NCBI GenBank assembly: GCA_963811895.1
Contig: CAWETE010000008.1
Span: 263,051-327,050 of the forward strand
Length of the DNA: 64,000 bases
Direction of reading: 5' to 3'
Source of the DNA: DASSUW01 sp963811895
GTDB taxonomy: Bacteria > Actinomycetota > Thermoleophilia > Solirubrobacterales > Solirubrobacteraceae
Positions 17,035 through 25,025 of this stretch are shown in pieces. Each line of letters starts with the position of its first letter. Position 1 is the stretch's first letter. Under the pieces are notes generated by a model. It searched no databases. It was not told the DNA's origin and was given only the letters and a program-made list of their open reading frames with translations. The position numbers and the translations under genes were made by a program.

Positions 17035-18420
17035 ATGCTCTGGCGGGGGCTGGCGGTGGCGGTGGTCGGGAGCCTGGTGGCGGCGGCGAGCGCCGCTGCC
17101 TACGATCCGGCCTCCGAGGCGCGCAACTTCGCCAAGACGACCGAGCGGGCGGCCGTCTACAGCTCGCCCGACGGCCAGCTCCTGCTGCGCCGGGTGGGCC
17201 TCGCGAACGCGCTCGCCTCGCGCCAGGCCCAGCTGGCCGACCCGGAGCGGGTCTTCTCGGCCAACCTCTGCGCCAGCGGGGAGGACGGCTGCGCCGGCGA
17301 CCCGCGGCTCTACGACTGGGGCCCGAAGGGCTACGGCCTCGTCGAGCCGGTGCTGTGGACGGCGCGCAACGGCGCCACGATCTCCGGCCACGTGTGGGCC
17401 ACCAGGGCCGGTCCCGCGCAGCGGCCGGGCGTGGTGATCACCAACGGCTCGGTGCAGGCCGACGAGCAGATGTACTGGTACGCGGCGCAGACGCTCGCCA
17501 AGGCCGGCTACGTCGTGCTGACCTGGGACCCGCAGGGGCAGGGGCAGTCCGATGTGCCCGGCGAGGGGCCGGACGCGAGCGAGGGCGTGCCGGCCCAGAG
17601 CGACGGCCGCCCGTTCTACGACGGCACGGTCGACGCGCTCGACTTCTTCCTCTCCACGCCCGGCCACCCGTTCACGCCGCGCCCGAGCTGCGAGACGGGC
17701 ACGAGCCACGCGCCCAAGCAGCAGCGCCGCGTGGCCGCCGGCCTCAACGCGGCGCACAACCCGTTCGCGCACCTGCTCGACCGCGGGCGAATCGGACTCG
17801 CCGGCCACTCCTACGGCGCCGCGGGCGTCTCCTACGTCGGCCAGTGGGACCCGCGCGTGAAGGCGATCGTGGCGTGGGACAACCTCGGCCCGGCCGACCC
17901 GGCGGCGGGAGGCCGGCTAGGCGAGCGGCCCTGCCCGGCCGATCCCGACGCGCGCCGCCCCGTCCCGATCATCAAGCCCGCGCTCGGCCTGTCGGCCGAC
18001 TACGGCCTGATCGCCACGCCCTACACCGCGGACCCTGACCCGCTCGCCAAGTCGGCGCAGTCGCTCGAGTACAGCCGCGCGGGCGTCGACACCGGCCAGC
18101 TCGTGATCCGCGGCGGCACCCACTACGAGTTCAGCTTCATCGCCAACCCGGCCTTCGGCGCGACCCTGCGCGGCGCCGACCTGACCGCCTGGTACACGAC
18201 CGCCTGGTTCGACAGGTACGTCAAGGACGACCCGACCGCCGACGCGCGGCTGCGCGCCGCCCGCTGGCAGGACGACTTCTCCTTCTACTACCGCTCGCGG
18301 CTCGACATCGACGGCTTCACCTGCGAGGACCTGCGCTCGGGCTGCCCGGGCATGGTCCCCGGCGACGGCGAGTACAGCTATCTGTCGCTGGTCACCTCGC
18401 CCGACGCAGGAACGGGATGA
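17035..18420 (+). CDS. Secreted alpha/beta hydrolase
   Basis: A 461-residue exported hydrolase. A signal peptide is visible (MLWRGLAVAVVGSLVAAASAAA), so ATG 17035 is preferred over longer in-frame starts. The nucleophile elbow is GHSYGAAG. The preceding strand VVLTWDPQGQGQS resembles the oxyanion region of dienelactone hydrolase/X-Pro-type hydrolases, and the candidate catalytic His is in RGGTHYEFS. Cysteine pairs suggest disulfides in the mature exoprotein. The last 29 bases overlap the convergent second hydrolase gene. The substrate is unknown. Confidence 0.85.
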   Translation: MLWRGLAVAVVGSLVAAASAAAYDPASEARNFAKTTERAAVYSSPDGQLLLRRVGLANALASRQAQLADPERVFSANLCASGEDGCAGDPRLYDWGPKGYGLVEPVLWTARNGATISGHVWATRAGPAQRPGVVITNGSVQADEQMYWYAAQTLAKAGYVVLTWDPQGQGQSDVPGEGPDASEGVPAQSDGRPFYDGTVDALDFFLSTPGHPFTPRPSCETGTSHAPKQQRRVAAGLNAAHNPFAHLLDRGRIGLAGHSYGAAGVSYVGQWDPRVKAIVAWDNLGPADPAAGGRLGERPCPADPDARRPVPIIKPALGLSADYGLIATPYTADPDPLAKSAQSLEYSRAGVDTGQLVIRGGTHYEFSFIANPAFGATLRGADLTAWYTTAWFDRYVKDDPTADARLRAARWQDDFSFYYRSRLDIDGFTCEDLRSGCPGMVPGDGEYSYLSLVTSPDAGTG

Positions 18421-19729
18421 CCGTCTTCACGAACGCGTTGCGGTCCGGCAGGGCCGAGAGCGGGTCGAGGTGGTCGTACGTCGCGTGCCGGTCCACGAGC
18501 GTGGCCCGCACGTCGGACCGCCGCGCCAGCGCGCGTGCGCCCTTCAGCACGCGGCCGGCGCCGAGCGAGGTCTCGATCGCGTAGATCGGCAGCTCGAGGT
18601 CGCGGCCGTGGGTGGCCCGCAGGCCGAGCAGCCGCTGGGCCGGGTTGGCCACGCCGCCCGCCACCGCCTGCCCGTCGATCGACAGGCGGCGCGGGTGGTA
18701 CCAGGCCGTGCCGTCGATGCCGGCGATGCCGGAGAACATCTCCGCCGCCCGGGCGACCGTGCCGAGCTCCCCGTCGGCCCACGGGCGCGGGTCGCCCGCC
18801 GCCGCCAGGGCGCCGATGTGCATCCGCACGAGCGCCAGGTTGGGCGGCGAGGTGTCGTCGTCGACCGCGTAGCCGTAGCCGCCGGCGTTGGTGGCCGGGA
18901 CCGGCGGCCGCAGCGCCGCCGGCAGCGGCTGCCAGGCGGCGAGCACGGCCGGGGCGTCGGGCTCCTGCACGGCGAGCGTGGAGCCGACCGCGTTGAGCAC
19001 GCCGATCGCCCACGGCAGCCCGAAGCCGCTGAGGTCGAGGAACGGCGACTCGCCGCCGAGCTGCGCGAGCTGCTCGCGGGCCTCCGACCGGCGGATAGGC
19101 GCGCCGCCGCTGCCGCCGTCGATGAGCACGAGGCCCGCGAGGTCCTCGCCCCCGGCCCGTCCTCCGAAGTCCCAGGTCGCGTAGGCGATCGCGATCGTCG
19201 CGCCCAGCGAGTGGCCTCCCAGCACGACGGTGCGGCCGCCTCGGCGCGCCGCGCGGACGACGTTGCGCAGGTCGCGGACCGCCACTCCCATGCCCCAGCG
19301 GCGCGCGTACGGCGCGTCGGTCACCGGCGAGAAGCGCGGCGTGATCGACGTGTCGGTGAGCGACTCGAGGTAGTAGCGGAAAGCGTCCTGCGCCGGGCGG
19401 TCGCGGCCGACGACCGGCCCCAGCACCGTGTGGTCCTCGAGCCGGTTCTCCCGCCGGTCGACCGACCACACCTTCCAGCCGGGGAGGCGGCCGACGATCG
19501 CGCGCGCCACGGGGCGGAAGTACGCGGCGCCAGCGGACGTGCCGGGCACCAGCACGAGCACGTTCTCGGCCTTGCGCGGACCCTGCTCGATCACCTGCAC
19601 GCGGTCGAAGCGCGCGGGTCCGGGCGCCTTCGCGCCGCCGACCGTGAAGACCCGGTCCGCGGAGGCGGGCGACGCAACCGCCAGCACCCCGGCCATGGTC
19701 GACAATGTCAGCAGCAGGTACCGTCGCAC
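18392..19729 (-). CDS. Secreted alpha/beta hydrolase (second, unrelated in detail)
   Basis: A 445-residue exported protein. GTG 19729 is chosen as start because AGGAGGG lies just upstream and it gives a normal signal peptide (RRYLLLTLSTMAGVLAVASPASA). The nucleophile elbow is GGHSLGATIA and the oxyanion segment is LVLVPGTSAGAAYF. A candidate His is in HATYDHLDPL near the C-terminus. The N-terminal layout differs from the first hydrolase, so this is not a simple tandem duplicate. It is divergent from a TetR gene only 26 bp away, which is likely to control it. Confidence 0.85.
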   Translation of the reverse strand: MRRYLLLTLSTMAGVLAVASPASADRVFTVGGAKAPGPARFDRVQVIEQGPRKAENVLVLVPGTSAGAAYFRPVARAIVGRLPGWKVWSVDRRENRLEDHTVLGPVVGRDRPAQDAFRYYLESLTDTSITPRFSPVTDAPYARRWGMGVAVRDLRNVVRAARRGGRTVVLGGHSLGATIAIAYATWDFGGRAGGEDLAGLVLIDGGSGGAPIRRSEAREQLAQLGGESPFLDLSGFGLPWAIGVLNAVGSTLAVQEPDAPAVLAAWQPLPAALRPPVPATNAGGYGYAVDDDTSPPNLALVRMHIGALAAAGDPRPWADGELGTVARAAEMFSGIAGIDGTAWYHPRRLSIDGQAVAGGVANPAQRLLGLRATHGRDLELPIYAIETSLGAGRVLKGARALARRSDVRATLVDRHATYDHLDPLSALPDRNAFVKTVIPFLRRAR

Positions 19730-19738
19730 GAGCCCTCC

Positions 19739-19763
19739 TGTTACAGGATTCGCGGATGTTACA
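19739..19763. promoter_or_regulatory. Direct repeat TGTTACA between hydrolase and TetR starts
   Basis: TGTTACA occurs at 19739-19745 and again at 19757-19763, an 18-bp period, in the short gap between the divergent hydrolase and TetR genes; the second copy covers the TetR start. It may be a regulator site, but direct rather than inverted symmetry is atypical for TetR proteins. Confidence 0.35.
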
Positions 19764-20313
19764 TACGCGCCCAACCGCTCTCGACGCCTTCCTGCGCGCG
19801 CGCAGGCGGTTCCAGGCGTGCGAGCGCATCGACATGAGCGGCCTCGCCGAGGAGCTCGGCGTGAGCCGCGTGACGCTCTACCGCTGGGTCGGCTCGCGCG
19901 AGCATCTGCTGGTCGAGGTCATCTGGTCGCTGGCCCGGCGCACGCTCGACAACATCGAGGCCGAGGTGACGGCCACAGGGCCCGAGCGGCTGGTCCAGGT
20001 CGTCACCCGCTTCCTCGACGACGTGATCACGAATCCCGGGATGCGCCGCTGGCTTGGCGAGGAGGGCGAGTCGGCGATGCGGCTGCTGACCCGGGGTGAG
20101 AGCGGCTTCCAGCCGCGCCTGATCGACGCCATCCACGACCTGTTGATCGAGGAGACCGAGGCGGGCCGGCTCGACCTGCCCGTCGACCTGCGCGAGGTCG
20201 CCTACGTGATCGTGCGGCTGATCGAGTCCTACACCTACCTCGACCTGATCACCGGCGAGCAGCCCGATGCGCGGCGGGCGGAGCCGATCCTGCGGCTGTT
20301 GCTGCGGGCGTAG
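19756..20313 (+). CDS. TetR family regulator (QsdR-like)
   Basis: A 185-residue regulator with helix-turn-helix DMSGLAEELGVSRVTLYRWVGSREHLLVEVIW and an all-helical C-terminal domain. The RRRFQACERIDMSGLAEELGVSR opening resembles the QsdR group of actinobacteria, where the founding member sits beside a lactonase gene. By position it probably controls the divergent secreted hydrolase. ATG 19756 is chosen because it is the first start giving the family's usual N-terminus. The gene ends nine bases before a palindromic repeat element. Confidence 0.88.
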   Translation: MLHTRPTALDAFLRARRRFQACERIDMSGLAEELGVSRVTLYRWVGSREHLLVEVIWSLARRTLDNIEAEVTATGPERLVQVVTRFLDDVITNPGMRRWLGEEGESAMRLLTRGESGFQPRLIDAIHDLLIEETEAGRLDLPVDLREVAYVIVRLIESYTYLDLITGEQPDARRAEPILRLLLRA

Positions 20314-20321
20314 GTGGGCGT

Positions 20322-20474
20322 CAACTGCGGCTGGGTAGGGGAGGCTGAGGTCGGCGGAGCGGATTCCTTCATCGAATCCTGCCTAGGGGTCGGAAAACGA
20401 CCCCATGTCCAGGATCAGACGCCGAAATCGCGCGCAGCCGCCGGTCTCACCGCTTCCCTACCCAGCCGCAGTTG
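20322..20474. repeat. MITE-like palindromic element, copy B (short form)
   Basis: A 153-bp element bounded by perfect 19-bp inverted repeats (CAACTGCGGCTGGGTAGGG at 20322-20340 and its exact complement at 20456-20474). It contains a central hairpin (GCCTAGGGGTCGG / CGACCCC...) and fills the whole gap between the convergent TetR (stop 20313) and PBP (stop 20484) genes. Its reverse complement matches copy A at 1303-1517, including GTCTGATCCTGGA and CCCCTAGGCAGGATTCGATG. Copy A has an additional inserted hairpin. No target-site duplication is obvious and no ORF is present. Confidence 0.85.
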
Positions 20475-20483
20475 AAGTTCGCG

Positions 20484-22091
20484 CTACAGCGCCGCCGCGA
20501 GCACCTCACGCGCAACCGGCGCGGCAGCCGTCCCCCCGAACCCGGCCCCGACCAGCATCACGGCCACCGCCACCCGCGGCCGGTCCGCCGGCGCGAAGGC
20601 CACGAACCAGGCGTTGGCGTCCTTGGGATCGGTCGAGTTCGGCACCAGCTCGGCGGTTCCCGTCTTGCCCGCCACCTGCACGCCGGGCAGCGCCGCGGCC
20701 GTGCCCGTTCCCGACTGCACGACGCCGATCATCATGTCGCGCACGTCGTGCGCCGCGCGCGAGGACACCACGCGCTTGCGCCGGACGCGCTCGAGCGTCG
20801 TGATGCGCGGCCGCGCGCGCCGGCCGTCGTTGGCGATCGTGGCGCCGACGCTGGCCATCGTCAAAGGCGTCGCGAGGTCGCGGTCCTGGCCGATCGCCGC
20901 CGCGCCGACGGCGAGGTCGTCGCGCAGCTCGGACGGCGGCGAGATGGTGCTGGGCTTCGCCTCCGGGATCGCCGGCTTCTCGTCGAAGCCGAAGGCGCGC
21001 GCGGCCGCCACGAGCTTGCGCGCGCCGAGCTCGGCCCCGAGCGGCGCGAAGACCGAGTTGCAGGAGTGGATGAACGAGTTGGTCAGCGTCCCGCCGCACG
21101 ACTCGCCGCCCGCGTTGCGCAGCGTGACGCCCGACAGGGTCGCCGCCGTCCGCACCGGGTAGCTCGTGTCCGGCCGCGCGATCCGCTCGTCGAGCGCCTC
21201 GGCGGCGGTGATGATCTTGAAGACCGAGCCGGGAGGTTGGGGCGCCGACACCGCGAGCCCGGCGAGCGCGCGCACCGACCCGTCGCGCGGGCGGATGACG
21301 GCCACGCCGCCGAGCCGGTCGCCGAGCGCCGACCTCGCCGCGCGCGTCAGCGCCGGGTCGATCGTCGTCCGCACGTTGCGGCCGCGGACGGCGCGCGTGC
21401 GCGCGACCACGCGCTCGCCGAACAGCAGCTGCGCCGACGGATGGCCGTTGAGGCGGTCCTCGTGCATCCGCTCGAGGCCCCGCGCGATCGCGCCGAGGTC
21501 GAGCGGCGTGCCGTCGGCCGCGAGCACCGAGCCCGACCGCGGCTGCCGGCCCGCGCGCTGCACCACGGCCTCGTCGCGCCGCAGGCCCGGCAGCCGAAGC
21601 GAGAAGTCCCAGTCGACGCCCGCCTTGTCGCCCCGGCCGGACACCGGTACGGCCAGCGTCCCGCGCAGCGTGCCGAAGATGTCGGTCTCGATCGTCACCG
21701 GCACGGCCACCCGGCCGTCGCGCTCCGGGCCGAGCCGGCCGATCGTGACCTTCTCGACGCCCGCCTCACGGTCCGCGTTGCGGTAGGCGGTGACGAAGCG
21801 CCGCTCGGGCGTCGCCTCGCGGGAGCGCCCCGTCAGCTCGCGCCACATCGCCGGGTGATCGCCGCGCGCCCACGCCGCCGCGAAGCGCTCGGCGGCCTCG
21901 TGCCGGGCGTCGCCGGCCTCGGCCTGCGAGCGCCAGGCGTAGATGCCGCCCCCGATCGCCGCCAGGATCGCCAGCACGAGCAGCCAGCGGCCGATCCGGG
22001 GCCGCCGCCGGCGCCGCCGGGCCGGGCTGTCCAGCAGCACCGAGCCCGCACGGGGACCGGGCGAGCTGTAGCGGGAGCGACGGCGGGCCAC
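20484..22091 (-). CDS. Penicillin-binding protein, transpeptidase with MecA-like N-domain
   Basis: A 535-residue class B-like PBP. An Arg-rich cytoplasmic tail and one membrane anchor (about 34-53) come first, then an NTF2-like domain (about 60-165, as in MecA) and a transpeptidase domain. The catalytic motifs are complete: SxxK in PPGSVFKIITA, SxN in SCNSVF and KTG in VAGKTGTAEL. The dimerisation segment between the NTF2 and transpeptidase domains (starting RSGSVLAADG) is much shorter than usual. It should crosslink peptidoglycan outside the membrane. It lies 45 bp downstream of the siderophore importer operon on the same strand; a functional link is not apparent. Confidence 0.9.
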   Translation of the reverse strand: MARRRSRYSSPGPRAGSVLLDSPARRRRRRPRIGRWLLVLAILAAIGGGIYAWRSQAEAGDARHEAAERFAAAWARGDHPAMWRELTGRSREATPERRFVTAYRNADREAGVEKVTIGRLGPERDGRVAVPVTIETDIFGTLRGTLAVPVSGRGDKAGVDWDFSLRLPGLRRDEAVVQRAGRQPRSGSVLAADGTPLDLGAIARGLERMHEDRLNGHPSAQLLFGERVVARTRAVRGRNVRTTIDPALTRAARSALGDRLGGVAVIRPRDGSVRALAGLAVSAPQPPGSVFKIITAAEALDERIARPDTSYPVRTAATLSGVTLRNAGGESCGGTLTNSFIHSCNSVFAPLGAELGARKLVAAARAFGFDEKPAIPEAKPSTISPPSELRDDLAVGAAAIGQDRDLATPLTMASVGATIANDGRRARPRITTLERVRRKRVVSSRAAHDVRDMMIGVVQSGTGTAAALPGVQVAGKTGTAELVPNSTDPKDANAWFVAFAPADRPRVAVAVMLVGAGFGGTAAAPVAREVLAAAL

Positions 22092-22136
22092 TCCCCATCG
22101 TTCTAGCGGGTCAGCACATCTCCTCGGGCGGGCGCG

Positions 22137-22934
22137 TCATCGCGGCTCCCGCACGCGGCGCGCCACCGGCACCACGAGCGGGGTCCCGCTCTCCGGGTCG
22201 TCGATCACCCGGCACGGCAGCCCGAAGACCTCCTCGACCAGCTCGGCGGTGACCGTCTCGGTCGGCTCGCCCTGCGCGACGATCGCGCCCTCCCGCATCG
22301 CGACCAGGTGCGTCGCATAGCGGCAGGCGTGGTTGAGGTCGTGCAGCACGGCGACCAGCGTGCGGCCGCGCTCGGCGTGCAGCTCGGCGCACAGGTCGAG
22401 CACCTCGACCTGGTGGGCGATGTCGAGGAACGTGGTCGGCTCGTCGAGCAGCAGGATCGGCGTCTCCTGGGCGAGCGCCATGGCGAGCCAGACGCGCTGG
22501 CGCTGGCCGCCCGACAGCTCGTCGACGATCCGGTCGGCGAGGTCGTCGACCCGCGTCGCGGCCATCGCCGCCTCGACCGCGCGCGCATCGTCCGCGGACC
22601 ACTGGCGCAGCAGCCGCTGGTGGGGATAGCGGCCGCGCGCGACGAGGTCGGCGGCCGTGATCCCGTCGGGCGCGATCGCGCTCTGCGGCAGCAGCCCGAG
22701 CTCGCGCGCGACCTCCTTCGACGACCGCGAGGTGATCAGCTCGCCGTCGAGGTAGACGCCGCCGCGGCGCGGCTTGAGCAGGCGGGCGAGCGCGCGCAGC
22801 AGCGTCGTCTTGCCGCACGCGTTCGGGCCCACGATGATCGTGAACGAGCCGTCGGGGATCTCGATCCCCAGGCGCTCGGCCACGACGCGCTGGTCGTACG
22901 CGAGCTCGAGGTCGTCGCCGCGCAGGCGTGTCAT
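22137..22934 (-). CDS. Iron-siderophore ABC transporter ATPase (FepC-like)
   Basis: A 265-residue ATPase. Walker A is GPNACGKTTLL, the signature is ELSGGQRQRVWLAMALAQ, Walker B is ILLLDEPTTFLDI and the H-loop is VLHDLNHA. The LSGGQRQRxWxAMxLAQ form and LLPQ loop are typical of FepC/FhuC-type siderophore importers. Its ATG overlaps the stop of the upstream permease gene (ATGA at 22931-22934), so subunits are co-translated. Confidence 0.93.
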   Translation of the reverse strand: MTRLRGDDLELAYDQRVVAERLGIEIPDGSFTIIVGPNACGKTTLLRALARLLKPRRGGVYLDGELITSRSSKEVARELGLLPQSAIAPDGITAADLVARGRYPHQRLLRQWSADDARAVEAAMAATRVDDLADRIVDELSGGQRQRVWLAMALAQETPILLLDEPTTFLDIAHQVEVLDLCAELHAERGRTLVAVLHDLNHACRYATHLVAMREGAIVAQGEPTETVTAELVEEVFGLPCRVIDDPESGTPLVVPVARRVREPR

Positions 22935-23947
22935 GTCCGCCGCCATCCGGTCGAGAGCAGCCAGCAGAGGTAGACGCCGCCGAGCGCGGCGGTCATGACG
23001 CCGACCGGCAGGTCGACGCTGAGCACGCGCTGCGCCGCGAGGTCGCTCACCACCAGCAGCAGGGACCCCATCAGCGCCGCCGAGATGAGGCCCGGGTTGG
23101 CCGCGCGCGTCAGCCGCCGCGCGATCTGCGGCGCGGCGAGCGCCACGAAGGCGATCGGCCCGCACGACGCCGTCGCCACGGCTGTCAGCCCGACCCCCAC
23201 GAACACCAGCGCCAGCCGCGAGCGCTCGGCCGCGACGCCGAGCGACCGCGCCGCGTCGTCGCCCATCTCGAGCAGCGCGAGCGGCCGCGCGAGGATGAGC
23301 GCCGCCGGCACCAGCACGGCGAGCGCGGCCGTGACCGGCCACACGTGCTCCCAGCCGCGGCCGTTGACGCTGCCGATCATCCAGTGCGCCGCCTCGTACG
23401 CGTCCTCGCGCGTGGCGCGCGCGACCAGGTAGGCGTTGACCGCCTGCAGCACCGCGGCGATGCCGATGCCGACGAGCACCAGGCGGTAGCCCTGCACCCC
23501 GCCGCGCAGCGCGAGCAGGTAGATGATCACGGCCGTCACCAGGCCGCCCACGATCGCCCCGAGCGCGACCTGGCTGGTCGTCCCGTCGATCACCAGGATC
23601 ACGAGCACCGCGCCGGTGACCGAGCCCATGGTGAAGCCGATCATGTCGGGGCTCCCGAGCGGGTTGCGCGAGATGCTCTGGAAGATCGCGCCGGCGATCC
23701 CGAACGCCGCGCCCACGAGGACGGCCACGGCCACGCGCGGCAGCCGCAGCGTCTCGACGATGAACTCGCTCGCCGGGTCGCCCTGGCCGACCAGCACGGC
23801 GACGACGTCGCCGGGGGACAGCGGGAAGTCGCCCGTGCCGATGCTGATGACGGCGGCGAGCAGCAGGCCCGCCAGGAGCACGCCGCACACGACCAGCGAG
23901 CGCGTGTGCACGCGCACCGACATCCCGGCGAAGGCGAGCGCGGTCAC
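22931..23947 (-). CDS. Iron-siderophore ABC permease (FepG-like)
   Basis: A 338-residue polytopic permease of the FecCD family with about nine or ten helices. Family patterns are LRLPRVAVAVLVGAAFGIAGAIFQSISRNPLGSPDMIGFTMG early and GPIAFVALAAPQIARRLT before the last helices. The start is GTG 23947, overlapping the preceding permease stop (GTGA). It forms a heterodimeric channel with the FepD-like protein. Confidence 0.92.
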   Translation of the reverse strand: MTALAFAGMSVRVHTRSLVVCGVLLAGLLLAAVISIGTGDFPLSPGDVVAVLVGQGDPASEFIVETLRLPRVAVAVLVGAAFGIAGAIFQSISRNPLGSPDMIGFTMGSVTGAVLVILVIDGTTSQVALGAIVGGLVTAVIIYLLALRGGVQGYRLVLVGIGIAAVLQAVNAYLVARATREDAYEAAHWMIGSVNGRGWEHVWPVTAALAVLVPAALILARPLALLEMGDDAARSLGVAAERSRLALVFVGVGLTAVATASCGPIAFVALAAPQIARRLTRAANPGLISAALMGSLLLVVSDLAAQRVLSVDLPVGVMTAALGGVYLCWLLSTGWRRT

Positions 23948-24981
23948 AGCTGCGCGATCCGCTTCCGGCGCACGAGCGCGATGAACACGGGGGCGCCGAT
24001 CAGCGCCGTCACGATCCCGACCTCGAGCTCGGCGGGCGAGATCACGACGCGGCCGATGATGTCGGCCGTCAGCAGCAGGATCGGGGCGAGCAGCAGCGAG
24101 TAGCCCAGCACCCAGCGCTGGTCGGGGCCGGCGATCGCGCGCGCCATGTGCGGGACGCACAGCCCGACGAAGACGATCGGGCCGGCGACCGCGGTGGCGG
24201 CGCCGCACATCAGCGTGATCGACACGGCGCCCAGCACGCGCGTGCGGCCGACGCGCGCGCCCAGCGCGCGCCCCTGGTCGTCGCCGAGCGCGAGCGCGTT
24301 CAGCGGCCGGGCGAGCGCGAGCGCGATCACCAGGCCGACGAGCAGGAACGGCCCGACCTCGGCGAGGATCTGGAGGTCGCGCCCGGCCAGCGAGCCGACC
24401 ACCCAGTGCCGGTACTCGTCGAACGCCTCCGGGTCGAGCAGCGTGATGCCGTTGGTGTAGGCGGTCAGGGCGAACGTCACCGCGGTGCCGGCCAGCGCGA
24501 GCCGGACCGGCGTGGCGCCGGCCCGGCCGTGCGAGCCGAGCAGGTAGACCACGATCGAGGCGACCGCCGCGCCGAGGAACGAGAACCAGATGTACCCGCG
24601 CGGCTGGGTGATGCCGAGGAGGCCGATCGCGGTCACGATCGCCGCGGCGGCGCCCGCCTCGACGCCGAGGATCCCGGGGTCGGCCAGCGGGTTGCGGGTG
24701 AGCGCCTGCATGAGCGCGCCGGCGAGGCCGAGCGCGACGCCGACGGCGAGGCCCACCAGCGTGCGCGGCACGCGCAGCTCGCGCACGATCGCCGCGGACT
24801 CCGAGCCGTCGTCGCCGAACAGGCCGGCCGCGACGTCGCCGAGCGGGATCGCCTTGGCGCCGATGGCGATGCTGAGCATGCACACGAGGACGAGCACGGC
24901 GGCGCACAGGGGGAGCCCGGCGAGCCGCGGCAGCGTGCGGCGCTCGCCGAGCGCCATGGAGGTGCTCGTCATCGACGACAT
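23944..24981 (-). CDS. Iron-siderophore ABC permease (FepD-like)
   Basis: A 345-residue FecCD-family permease. It shows LRVPRTLVGLAVGVALGLAGALMQALTRNPLADPGILGVEAGAAAA and GPIVFVGLCVPHMAR signatures with about ten helices. It is first in a three-gene operon (permease, permease, ATPase). No substrate-binding protein gene is in the window, so the binding lipoprotein must be encoded elsewhere. ATG 24981 directly abuts a palindrome resembling an iron box; ATGs at 24972 and 24957 are alternative starts, and no good Shine-Dalgarno separates them. Confidence 0.92.
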   Translation of the reverse strand: MSSMTSTSMALGERRTLPRLAGLPLCAAVLVLVCMLSIAIGAKAIPLGDVAAGLFGDDGSESAAIVRELRVPRTLVGLAVGVALGLAGALMQALTRNPLADPGILGVEAGAAAAIVTAIGLLGITQPRGYIWFSFLGAAVASIVVYLLGSHGRAGATPVRLALAGTAVTFALTAYTNGITLLDPEAFDEYRHWVVGSLAGRDLQILAEVGPFLLVGLVIALALARPLNALALGDDQGRALGARVGRTRVLGAVSITLMCGAATAVAGPIVFVGLCVPHMARAIAGPDQRWVLGYSLLLAPILLLTADIIGRVVISPAELEVGIVTALIGAPVFIALVRRKRIAQL

Positions 24982-24984
24982 CTC

Positions 24985-24998
24985 TTAGGGAACCCTAA
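24985..24998. promoter_or_regulatory. Iron-box-like palindrome (DtxR/IdeR type)
   Basis: TTAGGGAACCCTAA is a perfect 14-bp palindrome immediately upstream of the siderophore importer operon. It resembles the core of DtxR/IdeR boxes (TTAGG...CCTAA) but has shorter spacing than the 19-bp consensus. Iron-dependent repression is inferred from the site and the downstream genes. Confidence 0.65.
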
Positions 24999-25025
24999 CT
25001 CGTTCGCGTCCGCCAAGCTGCACCC

